Part shown: positions 38,701 to 47,106 of the stretch, piece after piece
How the letters are laid out: every line of letters starts with the position of its first letter
Position numbering within the stretch: position 1 is the first letter of the stretch
Assembly: GCF_029227915.1 (NCBI RefSeq)
Contig: NC_079884.1
Coordinates: 16,060,001-16,120,000, forward strand
DNA length: 60,000 nucleotides
Source of the DNA: Hydractinia symbiolongicarpus
Lineage: Eukaryota; Cnidaria; Hydrozoa; Anthoathecata; Hydractiniidae
Direction: 5' to 3'
Program-made: the position numbers and the translations under genes
The notes under the pieces: model-generated
Told to the model about the DNA's origin: nothing
What the model saw: only the letters and a program-made list of their open reading frames with translations
Database searches by the model: none

Positions 38701-40749
38701 AATGAACATGACAATATAATCCAAAACAATGCAAATGATAGGACAACAAATTATTGCAATATCTCCTGGCTTTAATTGAATATTTTAAGTTTTTCATAAC
38801 AGATTCAAGTTGAAGTTGAAATTCAATAAAGGATTTCCATGATGCAAGTATTTTTTTTGTTCCTTGGAAAATAAAATAAAGAACAGATCCCTTTTTTACC
38901 TGTTCCATAAAGTTCAATTTCACAAACTTGAAAGCTTGTTTCTGCTCCAAATAGACTAACATATTTTCCAGACAGTGCACCATTACAAATTTGATAACTT
39001 GGTGAAAAGGAATTTTGACTGAGACATTTAAGGCTGGAGTTACTTCGATCCAATACTATATTCCATACATAAACATCTAATAATGGGTGAGTACTGGAGC
39101 GAGTTACTTTAATTGCAGTGACTAGTGATATATACTTTGGTATGATGATTCTCACCCATGCCAATCTATCATTGTTATTCATAAACACCTGCTGGCAGGT
39201 AATGAAATTACTATCGACTAGTTGGTTTATTGGATAGTCAGAATCATCAACAACAGTAACATTGCCAATAAGATTACCTAAAAAATATTACATTAAACAA
39301 CTCATTTTACAAATATGAAGTTAGTTCTTTTACAGACATTTATATATTCAGTTTTCAGTTTTTTTCTATTTAGGACCAATGTTTATAGATTATACAGCTG
39401 TTGGAGAATGTTACACATAAGTTCATAATAAATTCAACCAAAAATTCAACCAAATTTTTTCTCAGGTACATTAAGAAAATCAGAAATGTACTAAAGTTAT
39501 TGATGCAATTAATAAATTTGTGTTGTTGTAATGACATTTCTTTCATATTTTGTCTGAGTTTGTTTCATTTTTTTAAATCAAAGTTTAATAAAAATGAATT
39601 AGTGCTAATTGTGTGAATTGACTAATCACAAAAACAAATTAACTTGTCTGGAGATAAAACAGTAATTTAATACGAGTAGATTTGATGGTTTATGTATGAC
39701 AGTGGGATACCAACAAATTTTCGTTGAATATACTTTTAAAAAAATCAGTAATTGACTTACTTTTAAAGTAAATAAGGCAGTAGAAAATAGTATTATTATA
39801 ACATTATAGCCTTACTAAATGGATCAAAAACTTGAACATCACAAAGATAAATTTCAGCATTTAAGTCGACAGCTTCAATTTTGACGTATCTTCCCTTTCC
39901 AATACAAAAGATATCACTCTCTTCTTGACGGACAAAGCTGTTGCCACTAGAACCATCATAACATTTTATATATGCATAGTGCTCACCAACATATACATTT
40001 ATGTTAACAACATTTTGAAACTTTATTACAACCATTGCAATTATTTGAGTGCTGTCAAGATCAAGTGTAACATAATCTCGTAGATTGGAATGTGTGTATG
40101 GACCATTTGTTCTAATGCAGTTGTGGCCTGTATCAAGTATATTTTGATTGACTGCACTCCTTGCAATGATTAAACTGTCTTTTATCTTTCCTAAAATTTA
40201 TTTATATGTTTATATCATCAATGATATAAATATTCACATTGCATAGAAATCAAGTATTTAAAAAAAGTATTTAAAAAAAAATAACAGTCTCTTTTCTTTA
40301 GGTTGCTGGCTTGTTGTATTAATTTTTATATTAACTGATTTTTCTTTAATTGAAAAATTTAAGTCAAAAGTGCCTTCCTTTTTGGAAGTGTAGATATCTG
40401 ACGAAATAAAAATACAAAATCCTGCTTATAAAAATACGGATTATGATATATTAGCATAAAATGTTTTTAAAGACATTTATTATAAAAACACAAGCAGAAT
40501 TCAATAATAAAAATTAGGAATAATACTGAAGGACCCCTTTGGTAAATTGCTTTTAATTTTTTTTTTCTCCCCAATATCACAGGTGCATTTGTATACATAA
40601 AGTTACTTCTCAGCAGCAACAATACAAAATTTAGTAAATGCTTCAAATATTATTAATAAATTGGAAATATTTAAATTACCTGTTGATTCTTGTGCTGAAG
40701 TTAAACAAATGAGAAGATATATCACGCTTAGTGTCTCTCTACAAAACAT
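3783..40749 (-). CDS. Giant transmembrane cadherin with FTP, EGF and TSP1 modules (23 exons)
   Basis: Exons in transcript order: 40749-40680, 40190-39816, 39277-38900, 38615-38244, 37586-37209, 34818-34702, 33952-33809, 33163-32807, 32050-31658, 31144-30962, 30571-29348, 28023-27913, 27509-27393, 26840-26691, 26481-8329, 7737-7458, 7362-7298, 7155-7011, 5742-5530, 5233-5177, 4433-4378, 4099-4016, 3889-3783. They sum to 23,529 nt, exactly 7,843 codons with the stop, and every junction keeps phase. The first 14 introns and the intron after the giant exon are all phase 1, typical of shuffled extracellular modules. Approximate protein order: signal peptide 1-23, FTP x4 24-525, EGF x2 to 612, FTP x2 to 862, TSP1 to 923, cadherin x4 to 1331, EGF x2 to 1407, about 59 cadherin repeats to 7508, juxtamembrane module, helix 7644-7668, tail to 7842. 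It is probably a cell-surface adhesion receptor. Exons upstream of 28 kb could instead form a separate gene (see the exon at 28677-28743). No laminin-G domain or catenin-binding tail of a classical or Fat cadherin is seen. Confidence 0.8.
6236..6911. repeat. Palindrome and related motif in cadherin intron
   Basis: Perfect 13-bp arms ACATTAATAGAGT (6874-6886) and ACTCTATTAATGT (6899-6911) flank a 12-nt loop. A related sequence, CACTAATAGAGTAATCTATC, occurs near 6239. The pair may be remains of a small inverted-repeat element of about 0.67 kb, but I cannot define its ends. Confidence 0.3.
7011..7155 (-). CDS. Exon 18: transmembrane helix
   Basis: Encodes a Ser/Thr/Asn-rich stalk (TTNLPSTNNNSGN) and then YYILGLSTLGVLLMMALMAL followed by AVLLLH, one clear membrane-spanning helix. 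It ends CCAAA with donor GTATGC, and two leftover bases join exon 19 to give a lysine (HPKWSFVCYEKK). The only strong helix after the signal peptide, it makes the protein type I. Confidence 0.85.
7298..7362 (-). CDS. Exon 17: end of juxtamembrane module
   Basis: A short exon of 65 nt, YQLSAKLEGKDVSTFAANST, completing the strand begun at PGVTYR in exon 16. The donor is GTTATT, weaker than the others in this gene. It was chosen because it alone gives the phase needed for exon 18. Confidence 0.6.
7458..7737 (-). CDS. Exon 16: juxtamembrane module with KRRKRR cleavage site
   Basis: Joins the giant exon in phase 1 and ends in phase 2. It encodes ALAYTVKVEV-like strands (YLAYTVKVEVGNKNATT), then VKRRKRRATTN, a candidate furin site, and later CNGPVQPGVTYR. 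The last motif resembles the NGPLxPGTxYRV strand of the juxtamembrane fibronectin-III-like module of receptor tyrosine phosphatases, which is also cut by furin near a basic run. Assignment to that fold is an inference; the basic site is directly visible. Confidence 0.7.
8329..26481 (-). CDS. Exon 15: 18.15-kb coding exon with about 58 cadherin repeats
   Basis: One uninterrupted 6,051-codon frame from acceptor TTTTCAG at 26482 to donor GTAAGT at 8328. I count about 58 repeat starts of the form P-x-F-x(6)-Y-x-x-x-V-x-E-N, each about 105 aa, with LDYE or LDFE cores and DVNDN-type linkers. These are the calcium-binding positions of cadherin (CA) domains. Some repeats are degenerate, for example the linker before SLTFSKKKY or the start IPKPLGGSTVEVI. 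The exon ends in an acidic stretch, YEEYDVDLQADYSEDADC. Fat and Dachsous cadherins, the largest classic members, have about 34 and 27 repeats. Confidence 0.95.
26691..26840 (-). CDS. Exon 14: first half of a cadherin repeat
   Basis: A 50-codon phase 1-1 exon starting TPPFINPTVYTVYLSSQSP, the first strand of a cadherin repeat. The rest of that repeat continues in the giant exon. This is the only cadherin repeat of the gene clearly split by an intron. Confidence 0.8.
27393..27509 (-). CDS. Exon 13: EGF-like domain 4
   Basis: A 39-codon phase 1-1 exon reading DACAASPCDSNAACFNVNGS then FACSCNDGHVGNGHVCSG. It closely resembles exon 12 (AGF/GHVGNG before the last cysteine), so the two probably arose by duplication. 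Confidence 0.85.
27913..28023 (-). CDS. Exon 12: EGF-like domain 3
   Basis: A 37-codon phase 1-1 exon, CTEHNCHVNATCVPSEGES then FTCACNAGFAGNGTHCIG. Six cysteines have EGF spacing and the conserved glycines are present, with an N-glycosylation sequon NAT. Confidence 0.85.
28677..28743 (-). CDS. Alternative first exon encoding a second signal peptide
   Basis: ATG at 28743 starts MATRLLLFALFFCTGSN, a strong signal peptide, and the exon ends ALG with donor GTAATG in phase 1, exactly the phase needed to join the EGF exon at 28023. It lies between exon 11 and exon 12 of the long form. Used as a start, it gives 19,605 nt (6,534 aa): signal peptide, two EGF, about 59 cadherin repeats, helix and tail. 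It may mark an internal promoter or the true start of a separate downstream gene. I see no minus-strand AATAAA between 29340 and 28743, which favours read-through splicing of the upstream exons. Confidence 0.65.
29165..29214. repeat. Short tandem duplication in cadherin intron 11
   Basis: The 20-bp unit AATACGAGGCTGTTATATTC is present twice in tandem with no spacer. It lies in the intron between exon 11 and exon 12, upstream of the alternative first exon. Confidence 0.7.
29348..30571 (-). CDS. Exon 11: four cadherin repeats
   Basis: A 1,224-nt phase 1-1 exon encoding about four cadherin repeats, with starts at WFEPIRYNATITENV, PPQFLHDMNTYKI, TLFITKNQTFTVCENN and DPVFAVSTYTM and calcium-linker motifs such as NQNDNPP and DENDHDP. 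If the donor GTGAGT at 29347 is not used, translation stops after three more codons (stop ending at 29340), so intron retention would give a soluble product. Confidence 0.85.
30962..31144 (-). CDS. Exon 10: thrombospondin type 1 repeat
   Basis: A 61-codon phase 1-1 exon reading VDGCWGGWSSWNFLFG, then HTRYRSCDTPA and a cysteine-bearing C-terminus HTCVGCPG. The W-x-x-W-S-x-W ladder followed by R-Y-R-S-C is the TSP1 signature. TSP1 tryptophans of this kind are often C-mannosylated and bind glycosaminoglycans. TSP1 repeats in cadherins are unusual. Confidence 0.8.
31658..32050 (-). CDS. Exon 9: FTP / F5/8C-like domain 6
   Basis: A 393-nt phase 1-1 exon with GYAWIMVDLPRRVIKVSHLQ in the middle and ALKICEVKVYGLS at the end, the clearest match to the FTP/F5/8C closing strand in the gene. 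It encodes 131 residues, the longest of the six copies. Confidence 0.78.
32807..33163 (-). CDS. Exon 8: FTP / F5/8C-like domain 5
   Basis: A 357-nt phase 1-1 exon, shorter and more divergent than the others. It opens with GASGVSQKSV and closes with KFMKITALQTHGNDNTELCD then VRFF. It is separated from the first four FTP domains by the two EGF exons. Confidence 0.7.
33809..33952 (-). CDS. Exon 7: calcium-binding EGF-like domain 2
   Basis: A 48-codon phase 1-1 exon beginning DINECNNENACVGSNVICTN and continuing GSYSCSCP to a last cysteine at SEVFC. The D-I-N-E-C start and following N and Y residues fit the calcium-binding EGF consensus. The donor is the strong site TTAGTATGT. Confidence 0.8.
34702..34818 (-). 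CDS. Exon 6: EGF-like domain 1
   Basis: A 39-codon phase 1-1 exon with six cysteines in EGF spacing: SDKCVNVSCGFGRTCVN, then SYQCKCLIGYELVSGVCQ. The aspartate before the first cysteine and the aromatic residue before the fifth resemble calcium-binding EGF, but the full Asp/Asn pattern is incomplete. Confidence 0.8.
34885..34925 (+). repeat. CTGT-run remnant resembling the Helitron-type element
   Basis: TAATAGCCGTATTCCGTCTG followed by more CTGT units resembles the 5' part of the element at 36040 (TAATGCCCGTATATGTCTG). The rest does not match and no hairpin end is seen, so it may be a decayed or different family member. Confidence 0.3.
35951..36039 (+). mobile_element. 3' end of a Helitron-type element
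   Basis: Contains a perfect 12-bp inverted repeat GGCTTACCCCGG / CCGGGGTAAGCC (35951-35962 and 35973-35984). It then ends with hairpin CCCGTGGATTTTTCCACGGG, a short spacer and CTAG at 36036-36039. A hairpin a few bases before CTRR is the 3' signature of Helitrons. The 5' end of this copy is not defined. It lies in the large intron between exon 5 and exon 6 of the cadherin gene. Confidence 0.55.
36040..36148 (+). mobile_element. Short Helitron-type element (about 109 bp)
   Basis: Starts TCTATCTTATAATGCCCG directly after the CTAG of the preceding copy, has a CTGT tetranucleotide run, the block GCAAAATGGTAGCTTAGCTG, then hairpin CCCGTGAATTTTTCACGGG and a terminal CTAG followed by T. The TC start and hairpin-CTAG end fit a tiny non-autonomous Helitron. 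Reverse copies occur at 1-81 and about 42973-43096. Confidence 0.6.
37209..37586 (-). CDS. Exon 5: FTP / F5/8C-like domain 4
   Basis: A 378-nt phase 1-1 exon. The acceptor CTCTTTTAG at 37587 was chosen over a longer open frame upstream because only it keeps phase with exon 4 and starts the domain at NAISGFSAVG. It ends with LLKICEIEVFGIG. The internal strand WVRLHMPDKTTEIYGVRVVM fits the family. Confidence 0.75.
38244..38615 (-). CDS. Exon 4: FTP / F5/8C-like domain 3
   Basis: A 372-nt phase 1-1 exon. It starts with ASSGVSQAAIN, the usual first strand, and ends with GRYVKIAGISTSDNIDICHV then EIMNKN. The donor used is GTAAGT at 38243. The missing YG after the last strand makes this a divergent copy. 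Confidence 0.7.
38900..39277 (-). CDS. Exon 3: FTP / F5/8C-like domain 2
   Basis: A 378-nt phase 1-1 exon. The domain ends with GKYVSLFGAETSFQVCEIEL then YGTG, the same closing strand as exon 2, and contains the WVRIIIPKY strand expected before the middle of the fold. It carries paired cysteines (ICNGALSGKYV and VCEIE) typical of FTP domains. Confidence 0.75.
39816..40190 (-). CDS. Exon 2: FTP / F5/8C-like domain 1
   Basis: A 375-nt phase 1-1 exon encoding one galactose-binding-like jelly-roll domain. Its C-terminal signature GRYVKIEAVDLNAEIYLCDV matches the GRYV...LCEVEVY pattern of the eel-fucolectin/tachylectin-4/pentraxin (FTP) family and related F5/8 type C domains. Such domains commonly bind sugars. 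Whether this one keeps calcium- and fucose-binding residues cannot be judged by eye. Confidence 0.75.
40680..40749 (-). CDS. Cadherin gene exon 1: signal peptide
   Basis: ATG at 40749 opens a 23-codon exon with hydrophobic core LSVIYLLICLTSA followed by QEST. This is a good secretory signal with likely cleavage after the small residues. The donor GTAATT follows in phase 1 and matches the next exon. No competing upstream ATG in frame was sought beyond this exon. Confidence 0.75.
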
Positions 40750-42705
40750 TTTTCAAACTTATCTGGTTATAAAACTTTATCAGCATCATATGAGCAGCAC
40801 AAACACAAATCAAAAAAATTAAAATAAATGTAATCTATCTTGTGCAAGCATGCACACACACATATATATAGATAGAGTTTTTAATTAGATGAATAGACAC
40901 TATATAGCAAAAAATATATTCCCCTGTGTACACTCAAATAATGTCAAAAGATTTGCATTCAAAATAAATGCTAATTAAATACTGCTTTATGTTGGACAAT
41001 TCATAAGCATTAAGTAAACAATAAAACAATCTAATGGAAATTATAAAGTATAGTCATATAGTATGAAAAGCACAACAAGATATTAAGAATAGTGGGGTAC
41101 CCTATAAATCCTTCCAATAGCTACGGACAGTGTGGCAAAATTAGAAAGCAGTGATCAATGTGATTACAATATATGGTTTTAAAAATACCTAACAATAGGT
41201 TTAACAATTGTAAGATGTTTATTTATCCTTCCTGCAGACGAAAATTGTATTGTCAGTTGAATTGTAAAATAAAACTTATTTTTATGCACAAAGTAGACAC
41301 ATATGTAATGCAGGAACGACTGTGTTTTGTTAGATATTTCACAACTTAAGTTAACAGAAAGTTAGTTTACTATGATCTCAACCTTTCAACAGGGTAGCAC
41401 TTAATTTACCCGCCTACAGCATCACAAATGTACACTGAGCAAATGGATTTCTTGTTGGGTGTGGTTCTTCAATCAAGGTTAAGACTGTTATTAATGAAAA
41501 ACACTGATAACAGAAATACTTAACATCAATCTGACAAATTGTACAAAATTGTTTTACATTTTTAATTCTCTTATTAATATTAAATCATTAATTCTTTATT
41601 GTCATATGTATTTACTTAAATAAAGTTATTTTCGGGAGGGAGGTCCCCTATAATCATGATTCTTTCAAATTTTAAATCAATGAATTAAGATTAATACCAA
41701 TCCTAAAAAACCTAATGTAATTTTTTGGCAATTATCTTCTTTTAGACGAAATAGTAAACTGATAAATCAAAGTTTATAATTTTCAAATGTAATTTGCCTT
41801 TATGTATAATATTTATCTTCGTTACATTTTTAACTAAAACTCCTGCATTTCCTCATTTTTATTTTAAGAAGAAATACCACACCCATTGGAACCTTAAATT
41901 ACCTTGAAAAATGCAAATTTAACACAAGCATATTAAAAAAAACAGACAATAAAAACATTATTGGTAATGATTAAGAACAGATCTGAAATTTAAAGCTTGC
42001 TTCCTGTGGAAAATGTATTTGATTTAAAAATTGTCTATGAATCTTTTTCATTATTTTGAAAAATCTTGATTGGTTTTCAAGACCATAAACCTAAATGCCT
42101 CGGCAAGACTGTTCAATGCAACACCTTACTTAGAACTATAGTCCATGATGTGATGTATAATTAGTAGAACTTCTAAATCCAAAATTTTAGGAACAAATGC
42201 GAATTTTCTAAAAAATAAACAAATTCCCAGATAACTTTCCAATTTCTTTCATATGAAATTAACTTTTTTTCACAGGGGGTGAGGTTTAATCCTTGCCAAT
42301 TAGACAAATAAAAATAGTTCTAATTGAACACTTAACCCTGAAAATACTAATATATACCTGACATAACAAAGAAACTACTGATATTTTTTGATATTATACT
42401 GACATTTTCCTGACATTTTGACAATATTTTAAAAATTCCTGATAATTCCTGACATTCAGACAGGGTGGAAAACCCTGAACTAATGTTGTTTTGTTTAATA
42501 CTGTACTGGTATTTTTTGAAAATAACTTATTTGAGTGTGCAAGGTAAGATTGAAGGGAGTTTTAACACAGCTACCATCAGTCTCGTTCATGTAAAGATAA
42601 TTTTTACTACATGAAAAAAAGTTGCTCAGTAAATATAAGTGAACCTGCAAATTAGCTTTTAAGTGATGCAAAGATGAAGGACCTTGCAAAGCTAAGATCC
42701 TTTAC
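40750..42705. other. Upstream flank of the giant cadherin, no gene seen
   Basis: AT-rich DNA 5' of the cadherin start. It includes a CA/TA microsatellite at about 40850-40876 and repeated CCTGACATTTTGACA-like phrases at 42358-42475. No convincing open frame, promoter box or RNA gene could be identified. It may hold 5' UTR exons and the promoter of the long cadherin form. Confidence 0.5.
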
Positions 42706-43142
42706 CAGGGTGACCACTAATAAAATAAGGAGAATTAAGGAGACAAATTGACATTTTTTAAGGATATTTTGCTGCGAATGAGAAAAAATAAAATAAAAAA
42801 TAAGGATAATTAGGGAGAAAAACAATTTTAGTTCTCTATCTTTGATATAACATACTATGTTCTATGATAAGGAAATTATACATATTATACAAATTATGCC
42901 CACAATCGATAAAAAGATTTCCAAAAAAATTACGATCAGAAAAATTAAGAAATAAGGAAAAATTAAGGAGAATAGTCGATGACCCGTGGATAAATCCACG
43001 GTTCCCCCGTCCTTTTAATACGTTATTGCATGCGTTTCGCTACTTGCAGTACCATTTTGCGTGGCAGACAGACCTATACAGGTATTATTTTATAGATAGC
43101 TGAAATTTCATTAAGGTTATTTAAGGAGGAGTGGTCACCCTG
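42706..43142. mobile_element. Non-autonomous DNA transposon with CAGGGTGACCAC ends
   Basis: Inverted ends CAGGGTGACCAC (42706-42717) and GTGGTCACCCTG (43131-43142) enclose 437 bp and are flanked by the direct repeat TTTAC. The CAGGG start resembles hAT elements, though they usually make 8-bp duplications. Its interior holds a Helitron-type insertion at about 42973-43096, so the original element was about 310 bp and rich in AAGGAGAATTAAGGAG phrases. Confidence 0.6.
42973..43096 (-). mobile_element. Helitron-type element nested in the MITE
   Basis: A reverse-orientation copy: ATAGTCGATGACCCGTGG, hairpin pair CCGTGGA/TCCACGG, then ACCATTTTGCGTGGCAGACA and an end reading TATAGA. It is degraded relative to the 36-kb copies (terminal CTAG is now CTAT and the CAGA run is short). 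Confidence 0.5.
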
Positions 43143-43640
43143 TTTACTTATATACTAAAATCTCAAAAAAATAAAACAATATTAACGTCTTTACTTCCCA
43201 TAATACTACCCTACTTCCCTTTACTGTCACATTTTAAAATGTTATGACTGAAACTTATGTGTATATTCTATATTAGGAGGAAAATCTGAAACTATGTTGT
43301 TTATATAGGGTCATTCCATACCAAATGAGTTTGGCCTGACACCCACCATCTTAGATTTCGCTGATTTTTTGCACGTAAAATAGGATTCTAGAGAAATAAA
43401 AGTATATATACCAAATTTTAGCTCCCAACTCCTTACGGTTTTTGAGCCCCTTTTTGACCTACAATTCTCAGCGATGCACAAATCTTCATATTTCCTGGGT
43501 TAGCTTTTTTTTAATTATTTATCATTAAAAAGTCTATGCTGTTATGCATGAATTCATGATGGCGGCGGGATCAGTTGCTGTTGCTTCTCGAAAATTTATT
43601 CTATGTTTTGTATTCATTTTTTGTATTCTCTCTTGTGGAA
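43143..43640. other. Spacer without a recognised gene
   Basis: AT-rich. The phrase GGGTCATTCCATACCAAATG near 43309 looks like a repeat end but I cannot pair it. The open frame 43544-43888 overlaps the reverse transcriptase pseudogene in another frame and is probably a shadow. Confidence 0.4.
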
Positions 43641-43649
43641 ATAGTGAGG

Positions 43650-44930
43650 CTTGTTTTGTTGTGTCGAAATCACGAAAGCGGTACACAAGCAAATGTATGA
43701 GACAAACAACCTTCTTAGTGACTGTCAATATGGATTTCGTAAAAAACGTTCGACTAAACTTGCCACCACCTTGTTTTGTGACACAATTCGCAAAAACGTT
43801 GATAATGGCTTCATGGTCGGTGATTTGTTTCTTGACCTATCTAAAGCCTTCGACACCATCGGTCACAGTATTCTACTCGAAAAGTTAATGTTGTATGGAA
43901 TCAGTGGACCTGAGCTGTCATGGTTTACTGACTACTTGTTCAACAGATCCCAACATGTTGAGCTAAATGGTTTACTTTCGAATACCTGCTGTGTTACTTC
44001 TGGTATAACAGAAGGATAAATCTTGGGTCCCCTCCTATTCATCACGTTCTTCAATGATATAAAAGAAAGTATCAGCAAGTGTGATATCTTTCACTGTTCT
44101 CTTGTTTGCTGGTAAAGACATTCAAACTAACAAAAACACCCTGAACGTGGATATGACAAGTGTGGGTAGATACTGTGAACAAAATGAACTGCTGCTGAAC
44201 CTTAAAAAAGGGAAGACGGAAGTGATGCTGCTTGGAACTTCCCAACGACTGAAAATAAACGGAAGGGAGCTCAATATCGTTTACAACAACACCCGTATCA
44301 ACTTCGTTACTGAGTATGTCTATCTTGGTAACCTGATCAATTACAACCTGTCTTTAACAGCCAACTTCGATCGAGCCGTCAAGAAAGCATGTGGTCGATT
44401 GAGAATCCTGTCCAACGTAGCCTGACCATCGAGGCTGCCACTCTCATCTACAAGATGATGATCTTGCCGATCATAACCCACAGCTCAACTATCAAGACCT
44501 GCTTCACCGAAACCCAACGACGGAAGTTCTCTTCGATTGAACGCCCTGTGCTGAAAAGATAGTTGGAACACCAGTTCAGCCTATCGTAAAGGTTATTGAA
44601 CAACAAGTCCGTTCTCTGGTTATAAAATATCTAAACAAGGAGTTATGTCACAAAACCTTTGACAAATACTTTGAGGTTCAACGACACAAAAAAGGACGAG
44701 AAATAACAATCTCTGTCTAAAATTGCCAGCATTGAAGCTTGAATTCGCAAGATCTGGTTTTTATTATGGTGGTGCTAAATTATTTAATAATTTATCTTTA
44801 ACAGAACAAAAATCGCTTCAACAATAATTATTCTGGTCTTATAACTCTCTTATTTTCTCTCCAGATAATCTTCATATGTTTAGTATGTTGTATAGTGAAA
44901 ACAAAAAATGTATTATTGCTGCTTCATGTA
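43650..44930 (+). pseudogene. Non-LTR retrotransposon reverse transcriptase, decayed copy 1
   Basis: Frame 43651-44019 reads CQYGFRKKRSTKLATTLF and DLSKAFDTIGHSILLEKL, two conserved blocks of Jockey/CR1-type non-LTR reverse transcriptases. It ends at a stop just before ILGPLLF, where the family has PQGSILGPLLF. The catalytic YADD block is damaged (FAGKD near 44105). Frame 44081-44425 continues with NELLLNLKKGKTEVMLLG and further broken pieces follow, including FARSGFYYGGAKLFNNLS near 44744. Several frameshifts and stops make it non-functional. Confidence 0.8.
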
Positions 44931-44959
44931 ATATATTTAACTAGGAAGTGGGCATTTGC

Positions 44960-47042
44960 CACCTCAATCCAGCTCATCAACATTAAGTGATATAAATTAA
45001 GAGAAAATAGCAGTCGCAATTGATGAAATTTTGTTAACCTTGGAAGCTGGCCCTGACGGATTCCCTGGAAACTTACTAAAAAGATGCAAGACCTCTTTAA
45101 CCAAACCTTTCAATTTTCTTAGGAGAAACTGTCTTGATGATGATTTTTAAAGGTGGAATAAAAACATTAGCATCAAATAACTGTCCTATAGCTTTGGCAT
45201 CTCATGTGATAAAAATATTTATGAAAGTTCTTCACAAAAATCTTATAACGTTTCTTGAGAGTAAACAATCCTCTCAACCCAAAACAACATGGATTTCAGA
45301 CCTGACCAATCTTGTGTGAGTCAATTGCTTGACCACTTTGAATTGGTCTTAGCAATATAGAATATGGTAAAAAATGCAGATATAACTTATTTGGATTTTC
45401 ACTAAAGTAGATCTTGCTGAATAAAATAAAAAGCCTAGGTCGCAGTTGATGTTCTCTCAAGTGTACCACAAGGGAGTGTCTTGGGGCTGCTGATTATTTT
45501 TATTCTTATTGGTGATATTGATAAAGATATCAAACACAGTAACCTAAAATGTTTTGCTGATGATAGCAAAGTCAGCAGAGATGTCAAATATGTCTCCAAA
45601 CTACAAGGAAATTTCAGCATATGAGTATATGATTGGCAGTCTTTTTTAGGAATATTTGAGTAGGTGTGCAATGATTTGCACGTGTAAATTAAGTAACGCG
45701 TGCGATGTAAAGCGCACATGCAAAGAATGTTACGCATACGACACGGGATCCGAGGTTATTTTTTGTTGCCCATTCATTTTGCGGTAGAAAAGTGGGGGAC
45801 GTTTTAAATCATGAACCCCAAACACGATGATCGAGCGTCTACTGGTATAGTGACTCCCTCAATCTTAACTTCCCTTTCTACATGTCCGAAATAGTATGCA
45901 TGACTATACTGTCAATTTTATATTTATTGTTCACTTTTCAGGTCATCACAAGCAAATAGGCAAAAACATGCTTTGTTTTCAAGTTAAAAAAAATCTTTAT
46001 CCACGTGGCTTAAAACTTCAAAAAAATTTACACCGCACGTGGGTTTCGTTTTTACAGGCATAAAGAAAAAATCAATTAAATTCGGACCTGAAGAAATTAT
46101 CTACAATTAAATCCATGATAAAATGTCTATTCTGCCTGTAAGTGCAGTTTTGCAGACTTGCTTCATCCGTGCTCTGTCGGCATTCACCTCCGCATTAGTT
46201 AAGAACCGCATGGCTGGATTTTTTGCGTAAGAGCTGGTTACCAACGACGAAGGGGCCAGGCAAAAGAGATTTATGTCTACGTAGTTCTTTTAACTAAGTC
46301 AGGAGTCGGTGAATTAGCTAGGATGGTCAGGTTGGCTGTGAATAGGCTTGCTCGTGGATTTAAAGGACCAGGACTATTCAAAAATTTTTGAGATCTAAAA
46401 GTTTCCGACGGAAATCTATCGGTCGTTTTGTCCGACAAATGACCAAAAATTCTTTTGAGGGCTGCCATCGCACGCTACAAAATAGATTTTAAAGGTTGAT
46501 TTTGAAAACTCAATATTTATTTTTCAGGTGTGCGATTAATCACACGCCTGAAACGATTTAGGCGTGTGCCAAGGTGTGCGCGTGCGATCGCACGCCTCTC
46601 CTGAAAAAGACTGAATTGGGCTGAATATTGGGCTCTAACATGGAATTTAATGACATGAGATTTGAAGTTCTCAGGTATGGCTGTGCTGATACCTTGTAAC
46701 TTTGGACAAGAAAATCACATACAAATAGTAATTGATGCACAGGAAGTGATGTAAACACTATGAAAAAGCATTGTGTTACCTTGATTGAATATTGTTACAG
46801 CTGTGGTGTCCAACCACTGCTGGCCTCATTCAACAAATTGAATTGATTCAGTGGTACTCTATATACAAAATGAAAGTTAAATACATCTCTAACTATTGGG
46901 ATGCACTCAGAAAATACATCTTATACTCACAGAATTATCTATGTTTGGAAAATCATAGAGGGATTGGTTCCAAACCTTGGTTACAGCAGAATAGAAGTAT
47001 TATTTATCAATAAGTCATATATAATGTAAATAAATAAATACA
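44960..47042 (+). pseudogene. Non-LTR retrotransposon reverse transcriptase, decayed copy 2, split by a transposon
   Basis: Readable pieces in order: EAGPDGFPGNLLKRC (near 45050), IALASHVIKIF (near 45190), VPQGSVLG and KCFADDSKV (near 45460-45570, FADD catalytic block kept). After the 45637-46613 insertion come NMEFNDMRFEVLRYG (near 46645) and KIIEGLVPNLGYSR (near 46950). The 3' end carries a TAAATAAATAAATA tail at 47027-47040, as in CR1/Jockey elements. Many stops and frameshifts are present. It belongs to a different subfamily from copy 1. Confidence 0.75.
45637..46613. mobile_element. 977-bp DNA transposon inserted in the retrotransposon
   Basis: Imperfect inverted ends CAGTCTTTTTTAGGA (45637) and TCCTGAAAAAGACTG (to 46613), with the flanking repeat ATTGG (45632-45636 and 46615-46619). 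Removing it restores reverse transcriptase reading from VYDW to the following block. Subterminal hairpins are present, including the 16-bp palindrome GCGTGCGATCGCACGC (46580-46595). No transposase frame is seen, so it is non-autonomous. Confidence 0.65.
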
Positions 47043-47106
47043 ATATTTATTTTGTTATAGTAGGACTTGATTGAAGACACATCTATTAGTCAATGACTAT
47101 TCCGTT

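Noticed and set aside
43544-43888. 114-aa frame with an apparent hydrophobic N-terminus
   Set aside because: It overlaps the reverse transcriptase pseudogene in another frame and has no domain.
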